Below, piece by piece: positions 1 through 8,643 of a stretch of DNA of 64,000 nucleotides; position 1 is the stretch's first letter; every line of letters starts with the position of its first letter. A program made the position numbers and the translations under genes. The notes under the pieces were generated by a model. The model ran no database searches and was not told the DNA's origin. It saw nothing but the letters and a program-made list of their open reading frames with translations. The DNA is from Brevundimonas goettingensis (GTDB taxonomy: Bacteria > Pseudomonadota > Alphaproteobacteria > Caulobacterales > Caulobacteraceae): assembly GCF_017487405.1 (NCBI RefSeq), contig NZ_CP062222.1, forward strand, positions 1,039,001 through 1,103,000, in the 5' to 3' direction.

Positions 1-689
1 CCCTCGACGATCGGCACGTCGGCGCCGGTGTGGGCGATGACCAGCACCTTATCGACAGAGACCTTGGTCAGGGCCTCGTCGACATTGGCCTTGAGCGGGA
101 TGCGCTTGCCGGCGCGCAGGCCTTCGTCGGCGGTGATGACGACGGTCGAGCCGCAGTCCTCGATGCGGCCGGCGATACTGTCGGGGCTGAAGCCGCCGAA
201 GACGACCGAATGGATGGCGCCGATGCGGGCGCAGGCCAGCATGGCAACGGCGGCCGCCGGGATCATCGGCAGATAGATGGTGACGCGGTCGCCCTTCCGG
301 ACGCCCAGGTTCTTGAGCACATTTGCCATGCGGCAGACTTGGGCGTGCAGCTCCGCATAGGTGATGGCGCCCGAGACGGACGGGTCGTCGCCCTCGAAAA
401 TGATGGCCGTCTGGTCGGCGCGCTCGGCCAGGTGCCGGTCGATGCAGTTGTACGCGACGTTCAGCACGCCATCGGCGAACCAGTGGATGTGGAAATCGTC
501 CTTGGCGAACGACACGTCCTTGATCTTCGTTGGCGCCTTGACCCAGTCCAGACGCTTCGCCGCCTCGGCCCAGAAGGCGTCCGGCGCAGCCTGCGCCGCG
601 ACCCGCGCCGCCTCATAGCCCGCCCGATCCATATGCGCCTTCGCCGCCCATTCGGCGGGCACGGGGTAGAATTCGGTTTCGGTAGTCAT
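1..689 (-). CDS. acs: Acetyl-CoA synthetase, N-terminal part (cut by window edge)
   Basis: Activates acetate to acetyl-CoA through acetyl-AMP in the cytosol. Only the first 229 codons are inside the window. The protein opens [14 protein letters not shown] and continues through the N-terminal cap typical of Acs ([31 protein letters not shown], then FEGDDPSV), which is the conserved start of the AMP-forming acetyl-CoA synthetase family. The ATP-binding and catalytic-lysine regions lie beyond position 1. The ATG at 689 is preceded by GAGG eight bases upstream on the minus strand. The gene is transcribed divergently from the operon that starts at 1009. Family assignment is firm; acetate rather than propionate as substrate is inferred from the N-terminal similarity. 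Confidence 0.9.
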   Translation of the reverse strand, partial: MTTETEFYPVPAEWAAKAHMDRAGYEAARVAAQAAPDAFWAEAAKRLDWVKAPTKIKDVSFAKDDFHIHWFADGVLNVAYNCIDRHLAERADQTAIIFEGDDPSVSGAITYAELHAQVCRMANVLKNLGVRKGDRVTIYLPMIPAAAVAMLACARIGAIHSVVFGGFSPDSIAGRIEDCGSTVVITADEGLRAGKRIPLKANVDEALTKVSVDKVLVIAHTGADVPIVE

Positions 690-1008
690 CAGCGTCGCCT
701 CGGGTCTCGGTTTCTGCGTGGGCCGTAGGCCCGGAGCGGTTGATTTCCGCCGCCCGCACCGAACATCAAGCCCCGGCCCGGGTCCAGTCCCGCATCGGGC
801 GGCAGGGACGATTTGCACCCCGGACAGTGTCGCGAATCTGACCCGGTCGGGACGAGTTTCTTTTCCGGCGGGGTTTCGGGTTTGTGCGGACTTGTTCGAG
901 GGGCGGGAGTGACCCTAGAGTGTGCTCAGGCATGGGGGCGCCAGTAAACACGGACAGGGCAGGGGCGACGGTTCGTCCCGTGTCAGGCCTGTTCGCGGCG
1001 GAGCTGTA
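690..1008. other. Divergent intergenic region between acs and the pseudokinase operon
   Basis: No convincing gene is present in these 319 bases. A GTG at 922 is in frame with the downstream gene, but the 29 residues it would add (many Gly, Arg and Ser) look like translated leader, and the ATG at 1009 has its own GGAG. A weak promoter-like pair, TTGTTC at 892-897 and TAGAGT at 916-921 with an 18-base spacer, points toward the operon. No clear operator palindrome was seen. Confidence 0.35.
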
Positions 1009-2946
1009 ATGACGTCGGATCGACGCCAGACCGTGCTGAAGCTGGTTTCAGCGAACCGCGCCCAATCCGTCGGTGACGTCTGGACGCACGAGGCCGCCGA
1101 CGAGCGCGTGCGTCTCTACTGGCCGGCCGGGATTCTGGTGCGCAGCGAGACTGGCGAACCGGTGATCGCCAATCCCGACTGGGCCGAAGCCTATGAGGCC
1201 GGGCGGCGCGCCTTCCTGGCCCAGGCGACGGCTCTGGCGAGCCTGTCCCATCCGAATGTGGGGACGATCCGGACCATCTCCGATCTCGACGACCTGGCGG
1301 TGGTGCGGACGACACCGATGGGCGTCAGTCTCGCCGCACGACTCGGTGGCGGGGCGGTGGTCCGGCCCAAGGCGGTGCTGGCCCTCGCCGCTGATCTGGC
1401 CGCGGGGCTGGAGGCCATTCACGCCCGGGGGCAGCTGCATCTGAACCTCGCGCCCAATAGCATCGGCGTCGGGACGGGGCGGGCGGTGCTGTACGACCCT
1501 TCCGTCGACCGGCGGCGGTTCATCCCTCTCGTCCGGCGTCTCGACGGCCTGTTCCGGCCGGGCCTGGCGCCGTTCGAGGCCCAGGACGCGACCGAGAGCG
1601 CGCCCCTGGTTCCCGCGACCGACCTCTATGGCCTGTGCGCCGTCCTCTATCGAGTGATCACGGGACGCGATGCGCCCGACTGGTTCGGCTGGACCGACGA
1701 GACCCGACTGTCGGCCCGTCCGGAGGCCGCCGACTATCCGACCGCCTTCATCGCCGCCGTCGAGACGGGGCTGTCGCGCAACGCCGCCGACCGGTTCGCC
1801 ACCGTCGGTGACTGGCGCGCGGTCGCGGGACTGGCGGAGGCGCCGCCGCTGGAGGGGCGGGTCTGGTTCGATGCGGTGGAGGATCTGAACGTCCCGCCGA
1901 CCCCGCCCGACGATCTGGCTCTGGCTCCGCCGCCCGTGAAGCCCGACCCCGCGCCGGTGGTCGAGGACCTGGGCGCGCTCCGGCCCACGCCGACGCCGGA
2001 GATGCTGTCCTACAAGTTCGGCTCGATCCCATCCGGCGGCAAGCCCGGGCACAGGGTCGGGCGGAACCGGGCGATCGGCGTCGGGGTGATGGCCGCCGCC
2101 GCGGGTCTGGTCGCCGTCATGGCCTTCGCGGGCGGCAGATTCAGCGGCGCGCGGCCGGGCACGGGTCCCGCAGATGCCGAAGCCGAGGCCGTCTCTGCTC
2201 GGCGCGAACCGCCCAAGGCGCCGGACGGCTGTTCCTGGACCGAGGGCGAGGACGAAAGCGACCTGACCCTGCGCTGCGGCTCGGGCGAGGGGCAGGTGGT
2301 TGATCGCGGGACGCTCAGGCCCGGCGACGTGGCCGATGCGACCGCGGGCCAGTCCGCCGCCATGACCCGGCTCGGCGCCTTCTATCTGAGGGACACGCCC
2401 GGGCGCGACGAACAGGCCGGGCTGGAGTGGCTGCGCCGCGCGGCCTCGGCCGGCGAGACCTCGGCCATGCTCGACCTCGGCGACTTCTATGAGGTCTCGG
2501 CGGGGGAGGAGAGCGGCTCGCCGGCGGTCCTGCGCCAGAGCCTGGACTGGTACCGGATGGTCAATGCGCCGGCTGCTGAGGGATCCTCGGCTCGCATCCC
2601 GTCGCCCGATCAGATCCGTCTCGCCGACGAGGGGGCGCTGCGCATCGAGGCGCGGCTGGTCCAGGCCCGCGACGGCGCCTTCGCCGGCTGCTGGCGCTCT
2701 GGCGAGATCACGGCGCGGCTGACGATCAAGGACGACCGCTTCGCCTTCGCTGTGGGAGACGGGGAGCCCGCTGTCGGCCAGATCGCCGAGCCGCGCGAGG
2801 ACGACCGGCTGTTGGTCACCCTCGACGGGCCGAAGTTGATGACCGGCCAGCGCTACCTGCTGACCCGCGACGGGGACGAACTGGTCGAGCGGCGTCTGGA
2901 CGTGGCCAATTCGGTGGAAAGGTGGACCGCATGTTCCGCCGACTGA
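1009..2946 (+). CDS. Membrane-anchored Ser/Thr pseudokinase with Sel1-like external region
   Basis: 645 residues. The N-terminal ~270 follow the protein-kinase fold: a helix-C-like stretch (AFLAQATALASLSHPNV), a catalytic-loop equivalent HLNLAPNSI and a helix-F equivalent ATDLYGLCAVLYRVITGR. The HRD motif reads H144-L145-N146, so the catalytic Asp is Asn, and DFG is replaced by D163-P-S; a pseudokinase is likely. A Pro-rich linker leads to one membrane helix (about 355-375), then an outer region with Sel1-like repeats and a C-terminal beta-rich domain. The start is ATG 1009 because GGAG lies five bases upstream. It is the first gene of a nine-gene overlapping cluster and overlaps the next gene by 16 bases. 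Role in signalling to the downstream cell-wall proteins is inference. Confidence 0.8.
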   Translation: MTSDRRQTVLKLVSANRAQSVGDVWTHEAADERVRLYWPAGILVRSETGEPVIANPDWAEAYEAGRRAFLAQATALASLSHPNVGTIRTISDLDDLAVVRTTPMGVSLAARLGGGAVVRPKAVLALAADLAAGLEAIHARGQLHLNLAPNSIGVGTGRAVLYDPSVDRRRFIPLVRRLDGLFRPGLAPFEAQDATESAPLVPATDLYGLCAVLYRVITGRDAPDWFGWTDETRLSARPEAADYPTAFIAAVETGLSRNAADRFATVGDWRAVAGLAEAPPLEGRVWFDAVEDLNVPPTPPDDLALAPPPVKPDPAPVVEDLGALRPTPTPEMLSYKFGSIPSGGKPGHRVGRNRAIGVGVMAAAAGLVAVMAFAGGRFSGARPGTGPADAEAEAVSARREPPKAPDGCSWTEGEDESDLTLRCGSGEGQVVDRGTLRPGDVADATAGQSAAMTRLGAFYLRDTPGRDEQAGLEWLRRAASAGETSAMLDLGDFYEVSAGEESGSPAVLRQSLDWYRMVNAPAAEGSSARIPSPDQIRLADEGALRIEARLVQARDGAFAGCWRSGEITARLTIKDDRFAFAVGDGEPAVGQIAEPREDDRLLVTLDGPKLMTGQRYLLTRDGDELVERRLDVANSVERWTACSAD

Positions 2947-4250
2947 TCCCTGTTTTGGTTCTCTTGGCGGCGGCCCCGGGCGTGTCGCGGGCCCAGATGG
3001 CCGGCGGGCTGCGGCTGGAGAGCGTGGAGACCTGCGCCCAACTGACGACCTTCACCGCCCGCAACCCCGGCTTTGACGGCGCCATGATCGCGGCCAAGCG
3101 CGAGGCCCTGGGCGGCTGCGCGCCCCCGCCGCCCCGGATCACGCCCAGACCCGCGCCCGCACGAGCCGCCCCGGCGCCCCGCGTCCGGCCCCACGCCCCC
3201 AACCCGCCCATCGCGCGGACTGTGCCGACGCCCGCGCCCGCTCCGCCGCCGGCTCCGACTCCCGTCCCGGTACGTCCGCCGCCCGCCCCGCGTCCGCTCC
3301 CCTCGACCATCACGCCCCGGCTGAACGCCCCCACCTCGACCCCGCGCCTGAACACCACCGTCAGTCCGACGGTCGGGCTGAACCTTGCCCCGGTGGACGC
3401 CTCGGAAAGCCTGTCCGCCGCTATCCAGGCCCGGGTCCAGGCGCCGATCGTGGCCGCGGCGGCTGCGCCCGAGCCGGAGCCGGTCGCGACCCTGCCGCCG
3501 TCCGCTCCCTCCGGCTGCCGTTGGGCCAGCGTCGCCGACGCCGTGCTCGAATGCGGGGAGGGCTCGGGCTGGCGGGTCGTGGAGGGGGCCAACATCACGC
3601 CCGACACCGTCGATGCGGCCGCGCGCGGCGACGCCCTGGCGATGGCCAATCTGGGCTATTTCTACGAGGTTCAGCCTGCGCCCATCGGCGACCGCGCCGA
3701 GGCCATCCGCCAGTATCGCGGCGCGGCCGACCGGGGCGTGGCGGCGGCCCAGTACAACCTGGCGCTCCTCTATGACGCCGGCGTCCCTGGGGAGGTCCAG
3801 CCCGATCCCGATCAGGCCTATCCGCTGTTCCGCAAGGCCGCCGAGGCCGGGATCGTCCCCGCCATGGGCCGTCTGGGCGAATATCTCTATCAGGGCTGGG
3901 GCGGCGCCCCGCGCGACGACCGCGAGGCCCGGCTCTGGCTGGAGCGCGCGGGCGACGGCGGCGACCCGCGCGTCCAGTACTACCTCGCCCTCTTCCATCT
4001 GGACGGTCTGGCAGGCTTCAAACCCGACCCCATGGCCGCCGCCGCCCTGATGCTGACCTCGGCGCAAGGGGGAGATGCGCGGGCCATGTTCAGGACCGGA
4101 CAGAATTTTGAGCGCGGGCTCGGCGTCGGCCGGGATCTGGGCGAGGCGACGCGGTGGTACGCCCGGGCGGCCGAGGCCGGCGACCCCGACGCCCGAGCCC
4201 GTCTGGCCCAGCTTTCGACCCCCGTCATTCGCCCGATGGCGGGATGGTGA
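2931..4250 (+). CDS. Secreted Sel1-repeat protein
   Basis: 439 residues. A clear signal peptide (MFRRLIPVLVLLAAAPGVSRA, cleavage before QM) is followed by a Cys-containing region and a long Pro/Ala-rich linker (about 65-130), then about five Sel1/TPR-like helical repeats from about residue 225 (for example AMANLGYFYE, AAQYNLALLYD, VQYYLALFHLDG, EATRWYARAAEAGD). Sel1 arrays are protein-binding scaffolds; here it would sit in the periplasm. The short segment just before the repeats (SGCRWASVADAVLECGEGSGW) resembles the external region of the preceding pseudokinase (DGCSWTEG...LRCGSGEGQ), so the two proteins share a module and may have arisen by duplication. ATG 2931 is preferred over the GTG nine bases upstream because it follows AAGGTGG and starts the signal peptide cleanly. 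Confidence 0.8.
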   Translation: MFRRLIPVLVLLAAAPGVSRAQMAGGLRLESVETCAQLTTFTARNPGFDGAMIAAKREALGGCAPPPPRITPRPAPARAAPAPRVRPHAPNPPIARTVPTPAPAPPPAPTPVPVRPPPAPRPLPSTITPRLNAPTSTPRLNTTVSPTVGLNLAPVDASESLSAAIQARVQAPIVAAAAAPEPEPVATLPPSAPSGCRWASVADAVLECGEGSGWRVVEGANITPDTVDAAARGDALAMANLGYFYEVQPAPIGDRAEAIRQYRGAADRGVAAAQYNLALLYDAGVPGEVQPDPDQAYPLFRKAAEAGIVPAMGRLGEYLYQGWGGAPRDDREARLWLERAGDGGDPRVQYYLALFHLDGLAGFKPDPMAAAALMLTSAQGGDARAMFRTGQNFERGLGVGRDLGEATRWYARAAEAGDPDARARLAQLSTPVIRPMAGW

Positions 4251-4338
4251 ACGGTGACGGAAACTGGCCTTCTTTCTGTCTTCTCGTTCACGTGTGTTCG
4301 GGCCGGAATCGTATAGGCATAGGGATCGGGAGCAGGAA

Positions 4339-4878
4339 ATGGCGACAGCCCAGGATGACGGCCTCGACCAGGTCCGGCGTGATCTGATCGATCTGGTTTT
4401 GCGAGAAGCGGGCGGGCGCGTGGCAGCCGACCCGAAGTCTCCGGTCGCCCAGCTGCTGGCGGGCATCGTCCGGCGCGAGATGGCCGGCGCGGTCGAGGAA
4501 CTGCGTCACGGCGGCGCCGTCATCGACAGCGAGGCCCTGGCCGACGCCATCGCCCGGCGCATGGGGACAGACCCGCGCGGGGCGGCGGATTTCCGTTCCG
4601 GTTCGACGCCCTCCGCCCCGAACCGCACGCGCGACATCATCCTGATCGGGGTCGCCGCCCTGCTGGCGGTGGCCATCTTCCTCGGCGGCTTCGCGTTGGG
4701 CGGAGGGCTGGAGAAACTGCAGCCGGCGCCGGCGGCGGTCCCGACGACCGTCCTGACCGATCCCAACGCCTTGCCGCCCACGACCACGGACGGGCTGACA
4801 CCCTCAACCTCCACCGCTCCGGCCACCGGCGCGGCCACCACCGGTATGGCGACCCAACTGCAGGAGCGGCCCCGGTGA
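4339..4878 (+). CDS. Small single-pass membrane protein of the operon
   Basis: 179 residues, not recognised as a named family. An N-terminal cytoplasmic helical region of about 95 residues (LDQVRRDLIDLVLREAGG) precedes one membrane helix (IILIGVAALLAVAIFLGGFALG, about 110-131), then a Pro/Thr-rich tail. It would place a soluble helical domain inside the cell and a flexible tail outside. ATG 4339 was chosen because GGGAG lies six bases upstream; a GTG 45 bases earlier lacks a good site. The 88-base gap before it is the only real gap inside the cluster and could hold an internal promoter. It overlaps the next gene by four bases (GTGA). Confidence 0.7.
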   Translation: MATAQDDGLDQVRRDLIDLVLREAGGRVAADPKSPVAQLLAGIVRREMAGAVEELRHGGAVIDSEALADAIARRMGTDPRGAADFRSGSTPSAPNRTRDIILIGVAALLAVAIFLGGFALGGGLEKLQPAPAAVPTTVLTDPNALPPTTTDGLTPSTSTAPATGAATTGMATQLQERPR

Positions 4879-6446
4879 GCCAGACGGCCCGGGCGACGAC
4901 CTTGGCGACGGCGGTCCTCGGCCCGGTCGAGAACGGCCGGGGCTACACCATCCTCGCCCAGTCGTCGGACCGTCCCGAGGTCGTGGCGACCGAGGGGATG
5001 CTGCGTCACTTCAGTCTGGCTCTCGCGGGCTGGGCCGACCGGCAGCCGTCGGACTGCGTGGTCATGTTTCCGCTGGACGCCTCGGGCGACATGTTCGCCG
5101 TGGCCCGCGTCGCCTTCCTCGGCGAGGCCGATCTGGGTACGGTGGCGATGGCCCATGTGGTTATCGTTCCGTCGGCGGCCATGCGGGCGCTGGACTGGCG
5201 CGCGCACAGGCTGCTGGCCCGGATCCCGGCCCCGACGGGCGAGGACGACCTGAGCTTCGCCGATGCCCCGCTGAGTCTGGATCTCGACGCCCTCGCCCGC
5301 GCCGAAGCGGGGCCGCGTCTCGCCTCCTTCGGCCTGGAGTGGGTCGATCAGGACATCGCCGTCGGCGCCGCCAGTCCCGAGGCCGTCCTTGTCGGCGCGG
5401 TCGAGGGCATGGACCCGCCCGAACAGCGTGCGCGGATCACCGGCTGGGCCACCTCCGGCGCCTTCACCCGCTCGGGCGCCTTCGATCCGGACGAGGCCTT
5501 CCGCCTGATCGTGCGTGGAGCCGGGGAGGGCGAGCCGCCCGCGAAATCCGCGCGTCACGCGGGCCGCCTGACCCAGGGCCAGATCGCCTCCCTGACACCC
5601 GCTGCCACGCCCGCCGCCCCGCCGCCCGCCTGGCGGGTCTGGACCGAGGTCGAGGGCGTCGTCCGCGCCACCGCCACCGGCCGGGATCTGGACTGGCAGC
5701 CGCGTTATGCCGACCACGCGCCGGACGCCGTCGCGGCCATCGCTATTCTGGAAGCCTGCCTCGATCTCGATCCGGTGGGCCGCGCTGCCCTTCTGGCTGC
5801 CGTCGCCGATCAGTCCGACCGCGCCGCCGATGGTCCCGACCTGCTCAAGGGCGCCGCCATCGCCCTCGGCCGTCTGATGGAGCAGCCCGGCGAGGCCGAG
5901 GGCGCGGCCTGGTATCTGAACGACTATGTCGAAGCCAATGCCGACCGGCCCGCCGCCGTGGCGCTGGTCGCCGGTCTTGCCTTGCGCGAGGGCGTCCTGC
6001 CGTGGATGTCGGCCCAGTCGCTGGACCTGCTGGCCTTCGCGGGGCTGGCCGACGGTCTGGCGGCCGAGACGGCCTATCCGTTGGACAGCCTGCCCGCGGC
6101 GACCCGGCTGCGTTTGCTCAAGGCCGCGATCCAGCCCGCCGGGGCGGCCGAACGGCGCCGGTTGACGGTGCGGCTGATCGGTCTGTGTCTGCCGGAACCG
6201 GGCGCCGGAAAGGTCTGCGCACAGGCGGTCGCCAGCCTGCTGGCCCTGCCGCCGGGCGCCGATGACGCGGCTCTGGCGACCCCGGCCGTCTATGATCTGC
6301 TCAAGGCCGGCGGCCCCGCCGTCCGCGCCGCCTATGCCGGGCGGGTGCTCTCGCCGATCCTGAGAAACGACATCCAGATGCCGAAACAAGCCTATGTTAC
6401 GGCGCTGAAAACGGCGCTCCACGCGGTGAACGGAGGCGGACGCTGA
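4875..6446 (+). CDS. GAP1-like (GTPase-associated protein) candidate
   Basis: 523 residues, GTG start with GGAG upstream, GTGA overlap with the gene before and a one-base overlap with the GTPase after it. Residues 20-40 (NGRGYTILAQSSDRPE) and the following beta-rich segment (CVVMFPLDASGDMFAVARVAFLG) resemble the N-terminal domain of GTPase-associated protein 1 families, which accompany GTPases in multi-gene conflict and regulatory systems. The C-terminal half is helical and Ala/Leu-rich. No membrane segment or signal peptide is visible, so it is probably cytosolic. The pairing with a GTPase gene supports the GAP1 idea, but no catalytic motif can be named and a profile search is needed to confirm it. 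Confidence 0.55.
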   Translation: MSQTARATTLATAVLGPVENGRGYTILAQSSDRPEVVATEGMLRHFSLALAGWADRQPSDCVVMFPLDASGDMFAVARVAFLGEADLGTVAMAHVVIVPSAAMRALDWRAHRLLARIPAPTGEDDLSFADAPLSLDLDALARAEAGPRLASFGLEWVDQDIAVGAASPEAVLVGAVEGMDPPEQRARITGWATSGAFTRSGAFDPDEAFRLIVRGAGEGEPPAKSARHAGRLTQGQIASLTPAATPAAPPPAWRVWTEVEGVVRATATGRDLDWQPRYADHAPDAVAAIAILEACLDLDPVGRAALLAAVADQSDRAADGPDLLKGAAIALGRLMEQPGEAEGAAWYLNDYVEANADRPAAVALVAGLALREGVLPWMSAQSLDLLAFAGLADGLAAETAYPLDSLPAATRLRLLKAAIQPAGAAERRRLTVRLIGLCLPEPGAGKVCAQAVASLLALPPGADDAALATPAVYDLLKAGGPAVRAAYAGRVLSPILRNDIQMPKQAYVTALKTALHAVNGGGR

Positions 6447-8002
6447 TGGCCGACAAGACCTGTCCGATCCACTTCATCTCCTATCCGGAACAGCTCGACG
6501 AATGCCCCTATTGCGTCGAGGTCCGGCGCGAGGAGGCGGCCAAGCCGCGCCCGCCCGAGGCCCCGGCGTCCGGCGAGGACCAGACCGCGCTTCTGGCCGG
6601 GATCGACGCCCTGGCGGCGGTCGGGGCCGAGGCCGCACCGGCGCCGGCCGCCCTCACGCCTGCCACGACGGATATGGTCGTGGTCCCGACCTTCGACAGC
6701 GCCCCCGGTGGCGATACCGTCGTCCTCGAGGCCGTGGTGGTCGAGACCGCCGAAGCCGCACCGGCCGACCCCGTCGCCGACCCGCTGGCCGACCCGGCCA
6801 AGGTCGCCGTCCGACCGCCGCCGCGTCGTCCCGCGCGCGGTCTGGCCGGGGTGCCCGAGCACGACCAGCCGGTCTCCGAAAACCTGCTCAACAGCTGGAA
6901 AAACGCCAACCAGAATGTGGTGGTGCTGCTGGGCTTCGCCTCGGCGGGCAAGAGCTGGTTCCTGACCCGGCTGAAGCACAAGCTGTTCCACGATCCGTGG
7001 TTCCCGCTGCGGTCCGAGCCCGCCTTCGCCGACCAAGGGGCGCGGGTCAGCCGTTCGAACAACATCTCCTCGCACAGCTTCCTGCCGGTCGGCGGGGCAG
7101 AAGGGGCGCACGCGGACGACCTGTTCCACATCATCGACATGCCCGGCGAGCGGTTCGAGGGGGTGGCGGGCATCGACCTGTTCGGCCGCCGCGAGGAGCT
7201 GCTGGCGCTGCAGGTGTGCAAGTCGGTGATCATCGTCCTGCCCGCCGACGAGGTGCTGCTGGCCGAGCGCGCCGCCGAACGCTACGCCCTGTGGGAGGAC
7301 GACGTCCCGGGCAAGAGCCGCGTCCCGCGCGCCCAGCAGACGTTGGAGGCCCAGGCCCGTGAGCTGGCCAAATCCAACCCCCAGCTCGAGCGGTTCATCA
7401 AGACCCTGGGCCGGTTGCAGGACCTGCTGTCCCTGCTGGAGACCGGCGTCGACGTCGATGAGGTCATCGCCATGGGCCGCGACGGAGTCATCGCCCACGC
7501 CGCGACCGCCAAACGCCCGTCCAAGCCGGTCTTCATCGGCCTGGCCAAGGCTGACGTCATCAAGGACTACATCCGCGAGATACAGGACGCCTATGCCGAC
7601 GGCGTGCCGGACAAGCCGGTCAATCTGCTGCACCTGCTGTTCAAGGACGCCGAGGAAGACCTGCTGGCGCTGGAGAAGTTTGACGACGATCCCCTGTCGA
7701 CGGTGCGCCGGTTCCGGCGCGGGCTGGTCCAGTGCATGGAGGGCTTCCGCTGGTGCAAACTGGACTTCGTCACCGCCTTCGCCGAGTCCGAGGACCCGGC
7801 GCGCAGGAAGCGCGATCCCCTGCGCGTCGACTATTCCCGGCGCAGCTGGGGCGTGGTTCCGGTGATCCGCTGGATCCAGTGGGCCGGGCGGGGGCAGCAG
7901 CTGTCCAGCCAGGCCGACTGGGCCTTCATCTCCGCCGCCCGCGCCATCCGCCGCTTCCGTGACGACGGTCGCCTGACCCCGGTGAAGAGACGTAGCCTGT
8001 GA
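6446..8002 (+). CDS. Zinc-ribbon GTPase (double-GTPase/TRAFAC-like)
   Basis: 518 residues, probably a GTP-hydrolysing switch. The N terminus has a likely zinc ribbon (C6, H9, C20, C23). A long low-complexity linker leads to the G domain: Walker A GFASAGKS at 163-170, the G3 motif DMPG at 231-234, and a G4-type motif AKAD at 367-370 after a beta-strand (PVFIGL). A long helical insertion lies between G3 and G4. There is no membrane segment. It is translationally coupled to the GAP1-like gene before it and to a membrane protein after it, so it may act as the cytosolic switch of this operon. GTP rather than ATP is inferred from the D-x-P-G and K-x-D pattern. Confidence 0.75.
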   Translation: MADKTCPIHFISYPEQLDECPYCVEVRREEAAKPRPPEAPASGEDQTALLAGIDALAAVGAEAAPAPAALTPATTDMVVVPTFDSAPGGDTVVLEAVVVETAEAAPADPVADPLADPAKVAVRPPPRRPARGLAGVPEHDQPVSENLLNSWKNANQNVVVLLGFASAGKSWFLTRLKHKLFHDPWFPLRSEPAFADQGARVSRSNNISSHSFLPVGGAEGAHADDLFHIIDMPGERFEGVAGIDLFGRREELLALQVCKSVIIVLPADEVLLAERAAERYALWEDDVPGKSRVPRAQQTLEAQARELAKSNPQLERFIKTLGRLQDLLSLLETGVDVDEVIAMGRDGVIAHAATAKRPSKPVFIGLAKADVIKDYIREIQDAYADGVPDKPVNLLHLLFKDAEEDLLALEKFDDDPLSTVRRFRRGLVQCMEGFRWCKLDFVTAFAESEDPARRKRDPLRVDYSRRSWGVVPVIRWIQWAGRGQQLSSQADWAFISAARAIRRFRDDGRLTPVKRRSL

Positions 8003-8643
8003 CCGACGCTGCAGCCACCCCGACCCTGACCCAACGCCTGCGCCGCTGGCGCATGGACGGCATCGACATCGTCTTCGGCGAGGCCGACCAGAGGCCGGTC
8101 CAGGTGCTGGTCGCCGCCTTTGTGGTGATCTGGCTGATCGTCGCCGTCTGGCTGACCGGCTTCCCCTCGCCTTGGGGCGGGGAGCGCGGCGCCATGGTCA
8201 TCCCGGCGGGCGCCGAGAGCGACGAGGGCCTGGGCGCCGCGGCGGGCAACTCCGCCTTCCAGTGGGCCGAGTTCCTGCGCGGAGACGGGGAGGCTCCTGA
8301 GGGCCTGCCTCCGTTCCCGGCGGGTCCCGGGCAGGAGCGGGACTGGCTGGACCGCCACGTCTGCGGCCCCTTCTCCAAGGCCCAGTCCAACCCTGTCAGC
8401 CGTGCCGCCGTCGCCTATCGCATCAGTGAATCCAATGGTCTGTGCCAAGGTTTTGACAAGACGCTTGATCAGGCGCGGCTGGCCCGGACCTTCGGGGCGG
8501 GCGCCGGCGCGATCCTCGGCGGCCTGATCCTGGCCCTCTTGGCGGTCGGGATGGGGGTGGGTGTCTATGCCTTCGCCCGGGTCCGCGACGCCTATCGCCG
8601 CCTTTATGTCTCGCATCACCGGCCGGATCCGGAGAGCCGATGA
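7999..8643 (+). CDS. Two-helix membrane protein of the operon
   Basis: 214 residues with GTG start, overlapping the GTPase stop. A short cytoplasmic N terminus precedes a first membrane helix (VLVAAFVVIWLIVAVWLTGF, about 36-55), a periplasmic domain of about 110 residues containing two Cys (HVCGPFSKAQ and SNGLCQGF), and a second helix near residues 170-195 (GAILGGLILALLAVGMGVGVY). No family is recognised. The topology leaves both termini inside, so it could link the cytosolic GTPase to the SEDS and PBP proteins encoded next; that is inference from gene order only. Confidence 0.7.
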   Translation: MTDAAATPTLTQRLRRWRMDGIDIVFGEADQRPVQVLVAAFVVIWLIVAVWLTGFPSPWGGERGAMVIPAGAESDEGLGAAAGNSAFQWAEFLRGDGEAPEGLPPFPAGPGQERDWLDRHVCGPFSKAQSNPVSRAAVAYRISESNGLCQGFDKTLDQARLARTFGAGAGAILGGLILALLAVGMGVGVYAFARVRDAYRRLYVSHHRPDPESR

